DNA of 64,000 nucleotides from Stomorhina lunata (Eukaryota > Arthropoda > Insecta > Diptera > Rhiniidae): the NCBI GenBank assembly GCA_933228675.1, contig OW121741.1, positions 60,386,863-60,450,862 of the forward strand, given 5' to 3'. Position 1 is the first letter of the stretch. Each line of letters begins with the position of its first letter. Under the pieces are notes generated by a model that saw nothing but the letters and a program-made list of their open reading frames with translations, was not told the origin of the DNA and made no database searches. The position numbers and the translations under genes were made by a program. Shown here piece by piece: positions 32,087-43,523 of this stretch.

Positions 32087-32880
32087 CCCAGTAAGGAAAA
32101 GTAGCAAGGCCTACACCTTCCAGGTCTTCAAACAGGCCTCCTCTTCCTTTCTAAAAAATCCCCAACACATGCAAGCTGGCCTGCTATAAAGGGCATTTTT
32201 GAATGCGTTTATCTTCCTTTCCTCAATGCTGGTAATCTCGTTGCCCAAAACAGGTATCGTAGCAGGCATACATTGGAAAGGCAGGCGAGATTGGCTTAAC
32301 GTTTTTCTCACTGTTTTTTCTAAAAAAAATTATTTTTCTCCGCAAACACCATCCGATTTGCCTTTCGCAAGCAGGCTTGATATCACCCCTATGTTGGGAA
32401 AGTCGAATGGAATGTGACAGAATTTTGCTTATTTCCTCTCCACATTTTTATTCAAAATACTCAAGACCTGATAATCTTGCTGCCTAAAGCAGGTCTCGTA
32501 ACAGGCATACATTGAAGAGGCAAATAAGAATGGTTTAACATTATATTCTCTATCCGATTTGCCTTTCTCAAGTAGGCCTGATATTTGAACTATATTGGGA
32601 AAGCAGACGGGAATGTGAAAAAATTTCACTTTTTCCTCTCCACATTTTATATTTTAAACGTTTAAGACATGATAAACTCGCTGCCCATGGCAGGTCTGGT
32701 AGCAGGCATACACTAAAAAAGCAGATAAGAATGGCTATTCTCTATGTTTTCCCTAAAATTGTTTGTTATTCTCTCCAAGCACCATCCGTTTTGCCTTTCG
32801 CAAGTAGGCCTGATATCACACCTATGATGGGAAAGTTGAAATGTATGTGGAAGAAATTCGTTTTTTTCCTCTCAACAACA
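32087..32880. repeat. MITE relic and three tandem 205-240-bp units
   Basis: CCCAGTAAGGAAAAGTAGC (32089 on) repeats the 71-bp element at 43225. From 32215, three units share 'GCAGGTCTCGTAACAGGCAT', 'CCATCCGATTTGCCTTTC', AGTAGGCCTGATAT and 'TTTTCCTCTCCACATTTT', each about 75-85 percent alike by eye. No frame is conserved across units. Confidence 0.75.
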
Positions 32881-33309
32881 ACGCATAGTTGTTGTTAATA
32901 TATTTATAACGGTAAAATCTGGTTTTTCGCTTCAAACAACTCAAAAACTTATTGTTTATTAGTCATTGAATAAAGTTCTAAGTGGAAAGTGAATTAAAAC
33001 AAAAAGTGCGTAAGTTTTTAAATATATAAATAAATAAAAACATAAAAAACTGAAAAATAAGAAAAGGTAAGAAAATTAAAAAAAAATCAAATATATATAT
33101 GAATAATAACATAACTCAAGTGCTTTATTCGGCTATGCCGAATATATACATATTCCCTTCAATAATTTTAGATCTGTAAAAAAACAAATAAGATTGATTA
33201 ATTCTGACAGAATGTTCTTAAGTGCGCTACATATAATAAATCTAAAATAATAAGTTTTCAATTTTATATCTGTCATGCCCTTTTGCATTTCAGATTATTC
33301 TATTTTAAA
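32881..33309. other. AT-rich 5' region of the Tnp2-like gene; Helentron hairpin
   Basis: ATTCGGCTATGCCGAAT at 33128-33144 is the 3'-terminal hairpin motif of the Helentron-like family. A splice acceptor (TTTTGCATTTCAG, 33282-33294) lies 15 bases before the ATG of the next gene, so an upstream exon is likely. Confidence 0.5.
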
Positions 33310-35145
33310 ATGGATATGAGCAGAAGTACAATAAAAAGACATATTCGTAAGGAAAGGGAAAGAATATTAAAAAAATTTGAAAACAATAATCAACCAAATT
33401 TGTTGTGAGAAGTTGAAAATTTAGAACATACAATTGAGGAGACTTTACCTATTAAAACATTAAGGGAGAAATTGAGAGACTGGTACAAAGAATTTCATCC
33501 TACAATTGAATGTGTTGACCGCCTCCTGGCAATTCTTTCATCAGAAAATCTTGACGTTCCGAAAAGTTTTAAAACATTAAGAAATTCTGATAAAGAAAAC
33601 ATAATAATTAGAACTGTAAATCCGGGGTCATATTATCATTTAGGACTTGCAAAACAATTAAAAAAACTATCACAACATATAATTAAAGATGTCGAAAAAC
33701 TGTATGTGGACATTGGGGTTGATGGCCTACCACTTTTCAAAAGTTCAGCAACTTCTCTTTGGCCAATTATGGGTAAAATCGTAAATATGCCAAAAGTACA
33801 ACCTTTTTTGATTGGATCATACGTTGGTAGTAAAAAACCGGGAGATGTAGATAACTATCTTCACGATTTTATTTATGAGTTGCAATCTCTTAGTGAAAAT
33901 GGTATATGTTTGTATGGGAAATATTATAAAGTAGAAATCAGAGGATTCATTTGCGATACTCCAGCGAGATCGTTTTTGTGTAGCATAGTTGGACATACTT
34001 CATACATTGGATGTTGTAAATGCTACCAAAGAGGCAAAAAAATAAATAATGTTGTGACATACTCTTGTAAAGCATCGACTTTACGAACTGATGATGATTT
34101 TTTTAACAGAACGCATAAAGAATTTCATAATGAAACTGAAAGTGGTAGTCATAGATCCCTAGAGAAGCTGGGAATAAAAATGATATCCCAATTTCCACTT
34201 GATCCAATGCATTTGGTGGATTTGGGCGTTGCAAAAAAGATTATGATTTATTTATTAGAAAACAAAACAAAAACTGTAATGACCACGTCACAAAAAGTAA
34301 TGCTTTACAAGAAATTGCTGGAGATGGGTTCGTATATCCCAGCAGAATTTCAGCGAAAGCCACGAGGAACTGAAGAAATATGTAGATGGAAAGCTACTAA
34401 GTTCAGGCAACTTATATTATATTATGGACCAGTAGTTTTAAAGGAAATTGTAGATGATGATTTATATTATGAAATTCTTTTATTGCATGTGGCATATAGG
34501 CTATTGTCAACACCCAAGCACTTTGCTGCAAATATAAACACTGCAAATGAACTGCTTGAATTGTTTGTTGAAAACTTTTTAACCATATTTGGCGAAAGCA
34601 GCATAACATTTAATGTACATGGTCTTCTACATTTGAGCGAATGCGCAAATAAATATGGTGTAGCACCTAATTTTTCAGCCTATGCTTTTGAAAATTTTTT
34701 GCAATATATAAAAAATAGAATTCGCTGCCCCAAAAATATTTTGCAACAGCTAAAAAATATGTTTGGCGAAGCACCACTTCAAGTAAAAGAGCAACAAATT
34801 GGATTCAAAAAATCGCGTAAGAACAAAACTTTAAGTTATATTGCCGAAAATTTTATTCTCACTACTTCTTTCCCAAATAACTATTGCCTCTTGGAGCCTT
34901 TTATACCTTTAAAGATAACAGGATTCGTAGACGAAAACGGAGGTTTTGTGAAAGGAATAAAATTTAAAAATTTGAGAAACTTTTTTGAGGAGCCCGTAGC
35001 TTCATTAAGCCTTGGAATACAAATTGGCGATATTATTGACGAAGATGAAGAATTTTTTGAAATAAAAAGTATTTACTGCAAAATGGTAGCTTTTCCCATT
35101 GACTCGTCATTTGTGTTAATACCAATGCTCCATTCTTGTCAATAA
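33310..35145 (+). pseudogene. Tnp2-like (CACTA/EnSpm-type) transposase with one in-frame stop
   Basis: From ATG 33310 (MDMSRSTIKRHIRKERER) the frame is broken once by TGA at 33406 and then open for 570 codons. Residues after the stop include VDIGVDGLPLFKSS, the run LIGSYVGSKKP, IRGFICDTPARSFLC, C-x2-C zinc-like GCCKCY, and FPLDPMHLVDLGVAKK, then a long helical half with HGLLHLSECANKYG and a C-terminal beta-rich end. I associate this pattern with animal transposases related to plant Tnp2; the two aspartates in IGVDGLP and FICDTPA are candidate catalytic residues (inference). CACTA-type termini were not found. The next gene downstream encodes a DUF4806-like protein, often the partner in such elements. 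Confidence 0.65.
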
Positions 35146-35392
35146 TTATAGGTATGTAGTATGTTCGTAAGTCATAATCTAAGTAATTGTTTTCAGTAAA
35201 ATTACTAATGCAAAAAAACTTTCCTATCCTTATATTTAACTAACCATTCATTAATGTCAGATCAGATTATTAGAATAAACTTTTTGGCAGCAAATGGGCG
35301 ATAAAAACTTTTCGAAATTGCTCATTGAATAATTATCGTTTATTTATAGGCTAACAAATATATACATTTTTTATTAATTCAATAAAACCAAG

Positions 35393-36160
35393 ATGGCCGA
35401 TAGAGCAATTCTGAATTTGGAATTGAAATTAAGTGGTAAGTAAATTTAGGCTTCAAAATTTTAAAGTATTGATACTAATGGCTTATTTTTCTTTATATAT
35501 CGTCAACTGAAATAATCTTTTGCTTCTAAATTATTTATACGAACTTTTTAATATCGCTAATAAAATTGATATATCTATAAACAAATTTTCAGAATGAATT
35601 TTTTAATATAGTTCATTATAATTAACCAAAAAATTAGTTTTGAATTTTTCGGCTATTACATTAGCATTTCATGTGGCGATATACAGAAGAGAAAGCAAGT
35701 AGATAACGTTATTTCTTTTGTGTCATTTTAAAAATTAAAATGTTGCATATAGTTTAGTAAGTTCTAAAGTTGGAATTATTATGTACAAATAATTGTTTAC
35801 AATTTCAGAAATTGACAATAAATTGACGACCTTAACAAATAATGTTAGCCATCAAAATATAGTCTTATCGAATGAGTTAGCTGAAATCAAGATTCAATTG
35901 CAACAACTAAACAGTCAAAGGTGTCCGAAAAAGGAATTGTTAAGCTTTTTCCAATAAAAACCTCTGAAGAATTATTAGAATTGGAAAATAATATAACAAA
36001 ATATGATGAAACTACAGTCGTACAAGACATAAGAAGCAGAATTCAAGGAGGTGGCTTAATCAAAAAACTGCACAACTCAGTTGGAAAACAAATAATAGAA
36101 AAGTATAACTATGATGGCGTTCAGAACAAGTTGTCCTTCAAAACTTATGTAATATTGTAA
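35393..36160 (+). pseudogene. Two-exon gene: coiled coil plus DUF4806-like domain
   Basis: Exon 1 (35393-35435) encodes MADRAILNLELKLS; a GTAAGT donor and TTTCAG acceptor bound a 373-bp intron (35436-35808). Exon 2 continues in frame as a coiled coil (EIDNKLTTLTNNV..., EIKIQLQQL). One base of frameshift near 35915 then leads into KLFPIKTSEELLELENNI... SRIQGGGLIKKLHNSVG, the shape of a DUF4806 domain, ending at 36160. The correct phase across the intron supports a real spliced gene. The single shift could be decay or a sequencing error. Function unknown; the domain is common in second genes of insect transposons. Confidence 0.6.
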
Positions 36161-36597
36161 TATTTTTTTTTTGATCACTTCGTTAAGTATATTTTTTAAC
36201 AGCAAATGTAACGTAAAACCATTATTTACGAAAATTTAAAGAAAAAAATCATAACTTCTTTATTTGACAGTCGATTTAACTTTTGTTTTCAATGGATATT
36301 AGATGCGAATTCGGCTTTTCTGAAAATATTTTCCGTTTGAAGATCGCCCATAAAATGGCTATTTTATAGCGCTTAAAATAAAAAAAAAAATGCAATTTTT
36401 TCAACAAATTTTCATTTTCTGCCGGATCCCAATTTTTTGTTGGGCAACAAATTTTGGTTTTATAAATTTTATTTAAAAGTACATTTAGTTGGCTTTTTAA
36501 AATGTATAAGTAGACTTCGAGTTTCTCATCGAAAGGTTGCGCAATTTAGTATTATTAGTAATAAAAATAAATTAAAAAAATTAATATTTCTTTAAAA
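36161..36597. other. AT-rich, nothing recognised
   Basis: No terminus of the Tnp2-like element or promoter motif could be identified between the two genes. Confidence 0.4.
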
Positions 36598-37293
36598 ATG
36601 TGTGATAAAAGTAATAATTTTTGTTTCATTTGTGGACTTTTTGTGGACAAAAAACATAAAATTGATTTATCGGTTAATGAACATGTTATTTCACTATACG
36701 AAGAGTACTTTAGTCGTTGTTTTGTTCGTGGATTGTGGTATGTACCCTCTGTTTGCTGTTCATCGTGCTATTCGACACTTAGATCTTGGAAAATGCAAAG
36801 TGGCTCCACTGCAATGCCTTTCGTTAAACCCGTTGCTTGGCTTCCACAACGTGTACATAGACCAAATAATTGCTATTTTTGTTTAACTTGCACTAAAGGT
36901 TACCACTTTAAAATAAGAAAATTAATTAAATACGCAGACGTTGACCATGTTATTAAATCAGTATTGCGTCAAAATAAAGATTTAATCAAAGAAAACACAG
37001 CAGAATTATCACCAGAGTCAATTGAGCCTGAAACATTTCCAACCCTTTATGAAAGGCCAGCATCAGAATTTATCCCACCAGAAGCTGAACTAAGAGAACA
37101 ACGCTTAATTTCATCAGGAGAATTTCATGACCTGGTACGCGATTTAGAACTGTCAAAGAGACAGACGGAACTTTTAGCGAAAGCACAAAAAACAGCAATA
37201 TGGTTTATTGCAGCCTTACTCAGCCATTGCACTCAGGAGCCGAGTACTAGTCGGGTTTTTTACACGTATTCACATACGCAACACGAACAGTAA
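36598..37293 (+). CDS. Zinc-finger protein N-terminus, unnamed transposon-associated family (truncated)
   Basis: ATG 36598 opens a frame with CFICGLF (C-x2-C), VPSVCCSSCYSTLRSW (C-x2-C) and NNCYFCLTC, then a low-complexity acidic stretch and LVRDLELSKRQTELLA. Large families of arthropod proteins begin this way and continue with FIDGSTKSLKAVLLHNG-type sequence, which in this window appears at 41.1-42.2 kb. At about 37200 the frame runs into the repeat also present at 6884, so the last 30 residues are foreign. About 60 residues of the expected middle are missing. I do not know a function; many copies across genomes suggest a mobile origin. Confidence 0.6.
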   Translation: MCDKSNNFCFICGLFVDKKHKIDLSVNEHVISLYEEYFSRCFVRGLWYVPSVCCSSCYSTLRSWKMQSGSTAMPFVKPVAWLPQRVHRPNNCYFCLTCTKGYHFKIRKLIKYADVDHVIKSVLRQNKDLIKENTAELSPESIEPETFPTLYERPASEFIPPEAELREQRLISSGEFHDLVRDLELSKRQTELLAKAQKTAIWFIAALLSHCTQEPSTSRVFYTYSHTQHEQ

Positions 37294-37571
37294 CGAAATT
37301 CACATCAATGAGAGAAGAGAAAATACAAATTTTATTCATAGACAACAACAAATGCATGACTTAATTTTCAACCCGTGTTGCCATCGTTTGATTTTTTGTA
37401 TTATTGTATGGACGAATTTATAAATTTAGTGGTTTTTAGTAATTTTGTACATATTTTTGAAAATTCTAATTATATATTTATAATTCATAATTTCCCAAAT
37501 ATGTATGGTACAGTGGCTCATAGGTCACTTTATGCAGCAACATTTTTAAGTTAAAATTTCGGTATTAATAA
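37248..37571. other. Unassigned sequence after the 38-bp repeat
   Basis: No frame or terminal repeat seen between the truncation of the zinc-finger frame and the foldback element. Confidence 0.4.
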
Positions 37572-38051
37572 CACTGCTCTGCAAAATTTAATTTTTTGTC
37601 TTCCCATTTAATAAAACTATGTGGACTATATGGATTTTGATGCGCTAAACTCAGATCCGTTGTCGGTTTTTTTCCATCAGATCTGAATTTTTTTATGGGC
37701 GTGGCAAATTTTTCCCAAAATTGCATTTATTTTAGTCTAACATAATTTTTTTGTATCTCTTATCGTTTTGGAGTTATTTAGAAATTAATGGAGAAAAAAT
37801 TTTTTTTCGTGCGAAGTTCGTAATTTTTTTCAGGTTCAGGTGTTTTAATTTTAAAAATCGGATGAGTCGTTCTCGAGTTAGGATGAAATAGGTCTCCGTA
37901 CTTGAATAATTTAGGGGGAAAAATTTGCCACGCCCATAAAAAAAATCCAGATCTGATGGAAAAAAATCGACAACGGATCTGAGTTTAGCGCATCAAAATC
38001 CATATGGTCCACATTGTTTTATTAAATGGCGGATTTGGCTGCAGAGCAGTG
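37572..38051. mobile_element. Foldback element, 480 bp with 145-bp arms
   Basis: CACTGCTCTGCA... GATTTTGATGCGCTAAACTC... GGGCGTGGCAAATTTTTCCC is mirrored by the right arm with a few substitutions. The loop is about 190 bp. Flanks are AT-rich, so the target duplication (TAA on both sides) is uncertain. Confidence 0.9.
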
Positions 38052-38078
38052 TAATTAAATGGGTTAATATTTCAAAGT

Positions 38079-39560
38079 TCATTTTACACACTTTATTACT
38101 TCATCTATGTCTATTTCTTTTCTATAACATTTTATTTTTAATAATGTTTCTAAATGACTGTCAGTAAGTTTGTTTCTGTACTTATTTTTTATATGTGACA
38201 TGGCCAAAAATTTGGATTCGCACATGTATGTGGTAGTAAACATTGAGTACAGGTATAAAATTTGATCTCTGCATCCTACGTACTTAATTGGACATATGTT
38301 TTTCCAAAAATCGAGTCCTTTTTGTATTGGGATTGTTATATCAGAGCGCATTGCAGATAGTTCGAGCTGTATATTTCCTGGAACATTTTCCATGGAACAA
38401 GTCATTGGGTCTATGGCCCAATTTAGTTGAAATATGTCCTGAAATCTTTTTTTCAAAATTTTCCAACAATTCATTGAGCTCTTTATGATATAATTTCAAT
38501 TTTTCATTGGCCGGAAAATTTTGACATATTTCGTAAAGATTTTTAAAATTTGACAAATCTTGTGCTGCCAATTGTTCCCGAAGAATTTTGAGTTTTCTTG
38601 AAAAGTCCTTGATTGCGAATAACAAATCCCAAATATATTTATTATTTCCTTGAAGGACTAAATTTAGGTTATTAATTAAAAGAAAAACGTCCGATAGGAA
38701 TGCCACATCAGACAAGAAATCAGGGTTAGTAATTGCGTCCAATAAGTCTGTATCTTTATCTTTTGCTTGAGATCTTAAAAATAGCGCAATTTCATTTCTA
38801 AGGCAAAAAAGTCTCTCCAGGCATTTTCCGCGACTTAGCCACCGTACGTCGGTAAATAGCAAAACGTCATTATATTGCGCTTCAATTTCTTTCAGGAAGG
38901 CTATAAGTTTTCGGTGGCTAAGAGCATTATGTCCCCCTCTTAAACGGTTTATAATTTTTACCGCCATTTTCATGGAATTGTTTAAGCCTATACTTTTGGC
39001 GAACAATGCCTGTTGGTGTATAACACAATGGAATGACTTTTATTCCAGCGTGATTTATTTTACCGACTAAACCATTTTTTGCGCCAACCATAACTGCCGC
39101 GCCATCTGTGCATATTGCAGACAGTTTATTTTTATCTATAAGAGACAACACATTTTCTTCAAATGATGAATATATAGCTTCCCCTGTGACATTGCCATCA
39201 AAGGAATGAAGCTTTAAAATTTCATCAAATGAGTTGAACGTGTTGTCCGTGGTTCTAATGCAAATTATCATTTGGCTGGCGTCGGAAATATCAACACTTT
39301 CATCCAAGCAAATAGAAATAAATTTTGCCATATTTATTCTTTGTAAAGTTTCATTTTTAATATAAGCCCCAATGTCCTCAGTTCTTCTCATTTTAGTAGA
39401 GTCAGATAATGGTACTTCATTTATAATTTTATGCATAACTTGGCCAGTTTCACCAAATAGAGGCATTATAGATTGGCATAAATCCTTAAAAAGTTCTCCA
39501 TCTTCAAAAGGACGCCCTTTTTTTGCTAAGCCTAAGATTTGTATTATTTCACACTTTTTC
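38079..39560 (-). pseudogene. hAT transposase relic, GTF2IRD2/ZBED5-like
   Basis: Reading leftward from 39560: KKGRPFEDGELFKDL, ISICLDESVDISD (first catalytic D region), SAICTDGAAVMVG (second), a histidine-rich LC.IHQQAL region crossed by a frameshift near 38985, LLFTDVRWLSRGKCLERL, then a second frame change near 38400 and the C-terminal dimerisation segment SHIKNKYRNKLTDSHLETLL. This order is that of hAT transposases of the GTF2IRD2/ZBED type. The N-terminal BED finger is missing here; a separate fragment holding it is at 6171. The relic lies inside the split zinc-finger gene. Confidence 0.85.
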
Positions 39561-40049
39561 GCTCAAAATTTTGAATGAAATATATCGTCGCAAGAATTTT
39601 TTTGTAAAAGTTTTATCAGAAAAAAATACTGCGTCGATTTACGCCGTCTGCGTTTTGAAAGATACCGGTATCTTATTTGTCGTAAACCTAATAAAAACTA
39701 TTTTTGAGATGAAATTTTATCTGCCAATATATAAAGCGAAAAAAAAATAAAATAAGTTTTTAAAATCATGTTCCTAAGTTGTATAGTTTTTGAGATATGA
39801 ATAAAATTAATTATACTTTCATACAGGTTTTTTGCCTTTGGTGAACATTTTATGTTTTGTCAGTTACAGCGTTCTTTAATTCTTGCGTCGATATAAACAA
39901 AAATTTATTTCACATATTTTATAAACGTGAAAACTAAGTTTGCCTTCATATATTATAATCAATTTGATTTTGTAATCAACGGCAACACCTTTGAATTTTC
40001 AATCGTTAATGTGAGATTATTACGGCAGTTTTATGAAAAATACCTTTAA
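39561..40049. other. AT-rich, nothing recognised
   Basis: Upstream of the hAT relic I find neither a BED finger nor a terminal repeat. Confidence 0.4.
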
Positions 40050-40790
40050 ATTTCTACAGAATTGTATAATGCTTTATGAGTGTTATCCATTAAAAATAAA
40101 GTTATAAAAAGCTTAAAAATTAATTGGTTTTCAAAGGAGTTAAAAAATAAGCGTGTTTCCCTTCGCCAGGGGAATCGCTAAAAACGGAGAAATATTAGAA
40201 GTAAAAGGGTTACCATGTAGCCCAAAATAAAAAGAAATACGAATTAAAGCAAATATAATAATAAAACCGTCTAGGAAAAGTGACACTCTAGCACTAGGCG
40301 CTTAATTCCTAAGTGAAAAATTATCAAGGACTTAATGTATCCCAAGAATCAATCTGAAATATACTGGTAAAACAGAAGTATTCATTTACAGTGGCTAGGA
40401 AAAATATACTGCTATCAACGCAAAATATTAAAAAAAATCTTTAAGGTTGCTACAGGGCACTTAACACTGCTTCTTAGCTGCACTGCTTCAATACTAATTG
40501 TAAGTGCGAAATAGAAAGCATTAAGCGATTTTCAATATTTTATCTTGAAAGAAGTAGGTTTTCCTAGCCACTGTAAATGAATAATTTATAATTTTACTTT
40601 TTTATTTTGGGCTGCATAGTCACGCTTTAAATTCCAATATTCCTTCTATTTCATTACGGGATATTATGTCCTAACCATACCGGAGAACATTTCTGCGATT
40701 TCCCTGTATATTTCTTTTTGTATTGTTGTTAAGCATGTATCTATTTTTTCAACGTCTTTTTGTAGTAAACAGTTAATTTAACGGTATATG
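40050..40790. mobile_element. Tc1-like palindrome, second copy
   Basis: It repeats the arms of 22190-22930 (GGGGAATCGCTAAAA, GAAGTAAAAGGGTTACC, TGTATCCCAAGAATCAATC) and, past 40700 in reverse, the outer arm at 18960-19110 (GGTATATGTTAAACAAA). The core 40389-40573 has TIRs CAGTGGCTAGGAAAA and flanking TA. Confidence 0.7.
40389..40573. mobile_element. 185-bp core with Tc1-type TIRs, also at 22436-22670
   Basis: CAGTGGCTAGGAAAA and its inverse are bounded by TA. The same core lies at the same relative place but inverted in the palindrome at 22.2-22.9 kb, so core and arms have moved together or the core flipped. Confidence 0.7.
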
Positions 40791-41114
40791 TTAAACAAAA
40801 GAAACAAATTTAAAAGATTTGCTGTTTAATGAATTATTTGTTGTTTGTGCAAAATAGACAATGAAATCTTTATTTTAATATTTCATGTTATTCTTTTTTT
40901 GGTATAAAAAGTCGTCAAAATGACGTCAAGTCTGGCAACATTATTTGTGAGCTGTTGTTTTCATAAAATATTAAATTTTATTCAGTCTATGGTTTGCTGT
41001 CATTGGAGTAGGGACATATCGCGCTGTTTGAAAAAACAATCACTAACACATGAAAAATCCACAAATACATTATAATAATATATTCTCTCCCGTTGAGTAC
41101 CCCTGGTTTATTGT
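40791..41114. other. Unassigned; possible remnant of the missing middle of the split gene
   Basis: Only the last codons before 41115 read as family sequence; upstream frames contain stops. Confidence 0.3.
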
Positions 41115-42221
41115 AATAATGTAAATTCTTTGTTTGATAAGCTAGGACACAATCATATTTCACAAGACTGGCGATTATTCATCGATGGATCAACGAAAAG
41201 TAAATATGATTTACACTTACATCGAAAAACTTTTTCAAAATTTCTGTTTTGTATATACAATATATATAAATTTTAGGCCTGAAAGCAGTACTTTTACATA
41301 ACGGGAACTTATTTCCATCAGTTCCTTTGGCTTACGCTACTGACATCAAGGAATCGTACGAGAGTATGTCTGAAATTTTGAATTTAATAGACTACAATTC
41401 TCATAACTGGCAAATTGTTGCTGATTTTAAAGTATTGACCATTTTAAATGGTATGCAAGGTGGCAACACAAAGTTTCCATGCTATTTTTGCGAATTGAAC
41501 AGCCGTGCAACTGAGCAACATTATATTCAGAAAAATTGGCCTCCTCGTACAGCGTTTGTTGTTGGTGAAAAAAATAGTATAAACATTCCTTTAGTCAACC
41601 CAGCAAATATAATTTTACCACCTTTACATATTAAGCTGGGTTTAATAAAACAGTTTGTCAAAGCACTTGACAAAAATGGTTGAACATTTAAATATCTTGA
41701 AAGTTTTCCACGAATAACATGTGGCAAGCTTAAAGAAGGTAAGCACGTATTTTTTGTGATGCAGACATTAAAAATATTAAAATATATATTCTACAACAGG
41801 TATATTTGTCGGTCCACAAATAAGACAACTAATGAGAGACCAAAATTTCTTAGAACAAATGTCGTATTTAGAAAAAAATGCATGGGAAGGCTTTGCTGCA
41901 GTGTGCAAAAACTTTCTTGGGAACAAAAAATGTAAAAACTACGAAGAAGTGGTTAGTAAAATGCTTTCTTCCTACCATTCGATGGGTTGCAAAATGTCAA
42001 TCAAACTGCACCATCTCCATGCTCATTTAAATATGTTCCCGTCAAATTTATGACAAATGAGCGACGAACAAGGTGAGAGATTTCACCAAGAAATTTTTAA
42101 AATAGAACAGCGCTATGTTGGAAAAAACAAAATAAGTATGCTTTCTAACTACTGTTGGTCCATTAAGCGTGATACGAGCACAGAAAATTATAATAAGCAG
42201 GTGAAACGCAAGCATTTCTAA
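41115..42221 (+). pseudogene. C-terminal part of the split zinc-finger/transposon-associated gene, three exons
   Basis: The reading is LVYCNNVNSLFDKLG...WRLFIDGSTK, a 77-bp intron (41200-41276), SLKAVLLHNGNLFPSVPLAY... GMQGGNTKFPCYFCEL ... PPLHIKLGLIKQFVKALDKNG, an in-frame TGA (41681), a 61-bp intron (41739-41799), then FVGPQIRQLM..., a TGA at 42051, and MSDEQGERFHQEIFKIEQRY to 42221. Both introns are GT-AG and restore the frame exactly. The FPCYFC and GERFH motifs are invariant in the many arthropod relatives I recall, most of unknown role. Two stops make this copy inactive. Start is arbitrary because the middle of the protein is lost. Confidence 0.7.
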
Positions 42222-43224
42222 GAAAAAACAAAAAAAAATTTGCATATCAAAAAACTAAAAATTTTCGGTTCGTTTTTCTTTAAATTTGCTTGTTCTTAAC
42301 CATTTTGGAAAGCCTATTTAATGAGGTTTTTAACGAAATAAAAAAAAATATATTTACTGTCACACAAAAATATACAGACAGACAGAAAATGAAAATTGAT
42401 AAAAAAGTTATTTTTGTTTGTAATATAAATGCCAATAAAATTGCCATTTCTTGGCTGATTTTTAAAAGGACATTTTTTTTAGTGAGGCAAGGCATGTATC
42501 CTTCAAAATGTAGAAAAAAAAATTTAAGTAGTTTTAAAAATAAAAAGTTACGATTTTTTAATTATGTAATTTATAAACATATTAACTTTATTTTTTTATT
42601 AAAAAAAATATTTAAACAAACACTATGATACAAAATAGAAGTAAGTTAAAATATGTACCTACCTCTGACTTGATATTATTTTTCTGATAGGTCTTTTTAG
42701 GCAGAACAAGACGCCGTCTTTGAAATATTTGAAAGTTGCGGTAAATAGGTGTTTACCAGCAATAGGGTCTTATTCTACTCGATAAGACCTAACAGAAAAG
42801 TAACAGAAAAGTATGACATCAAAGGCATTTTTTTGATATAGTGAAATTAATGAAAGTATTTTATTTAACTTAATAATTTTATTTAAAAAATATAAAATTC
42901 CATAAATAAAAGTGTAAATTATATTTAAAAAAAAGACAAAAATGGCCATCTTTTTAGGCCTTATTTTTTCGGTCTTCTCTCAGGCTTCCTACGTTGGGCC
43001 TCTCACCAGGCCTTCTACTTACAGCGCCTCATGATAGTCTCCAAATAGCAGCGAGATGGCAAGGCCTGCCCTCTAATGTCACCCCATGTTAATCTGAAAT
43101 TAACATTGCATGCGTAGTGGAGTACTTGGGCAGCCCTGGCGCATCCAAATTTAGGCATGTTTTCAGGCCTCGCAAGTGGATATTTTCCTTACTGGGATCT
43201 TATGCAGCGTTACCGACGAAATGT
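42222..43224. other. AT-rich region, then GC-richer repeat debris
   Basis: 42230-42900 holds only low-complexity open frames. From 42955 there are AGGCCT-containing repeats (CTCTCAGGCTTCC, CACCAGGCCTTCTAC) resembling the unit at 32.2 kb, and a TTTTCCTTACTGGG end at 43184. Confidence 0.4.
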
Positions 43225-43295
43225 CCCAGTAAGGAAAAGTAGCAAGGCCTACACCTTTCAGGTCTTCAAACAGGCCTCCTCTTTTCCTTACTGGG
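43225..43295. mobile_element. 71-bp miniature element, TIR CCCAGTAAGGAAAAG
   Basis: CCCAGTAAGGAAAAG and CTTTTCCTTACTGGG bound AGGCCT-containing sequence that is repeated, truncated, at 32089-32150. Confidence 0.7.
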
Positions 43296-43523
43296 GTAAA
43301 TCGAACAAAAAATGCGTTAAAAGTAATACAATAATATGAATACACATAAATTTCAGTATTGGCAATGTAGGCTGAATAATTTCATGTGTTTGTTGTTGTT
43401 TTTGAGAAATCTGAGCGACAACCTTTTTCATTGAAAGCTGCAAAGAGACTAAGTAAAATATTTTTGTTTTCCTTTCTCACTTATTAGAATTTGATTACAG
43501 TTCGTGTTGTGTCTGTGAATCAG

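Noticed and set aside
42290..42628. 112-codon open frame
   Set aside because: Lysine/phenylalanine/isoleucine-rich reading of AT-rich DNA, overlapped by a frame on the other strand, with no motif and no conserved neighbour.
43157..43345. Pair of overlapping 60-codon frames on opposite strands
   Set aside because: They come from the inverted-repeat nature of the 71-bp element and neighbouring CCTTACTGGG ends.
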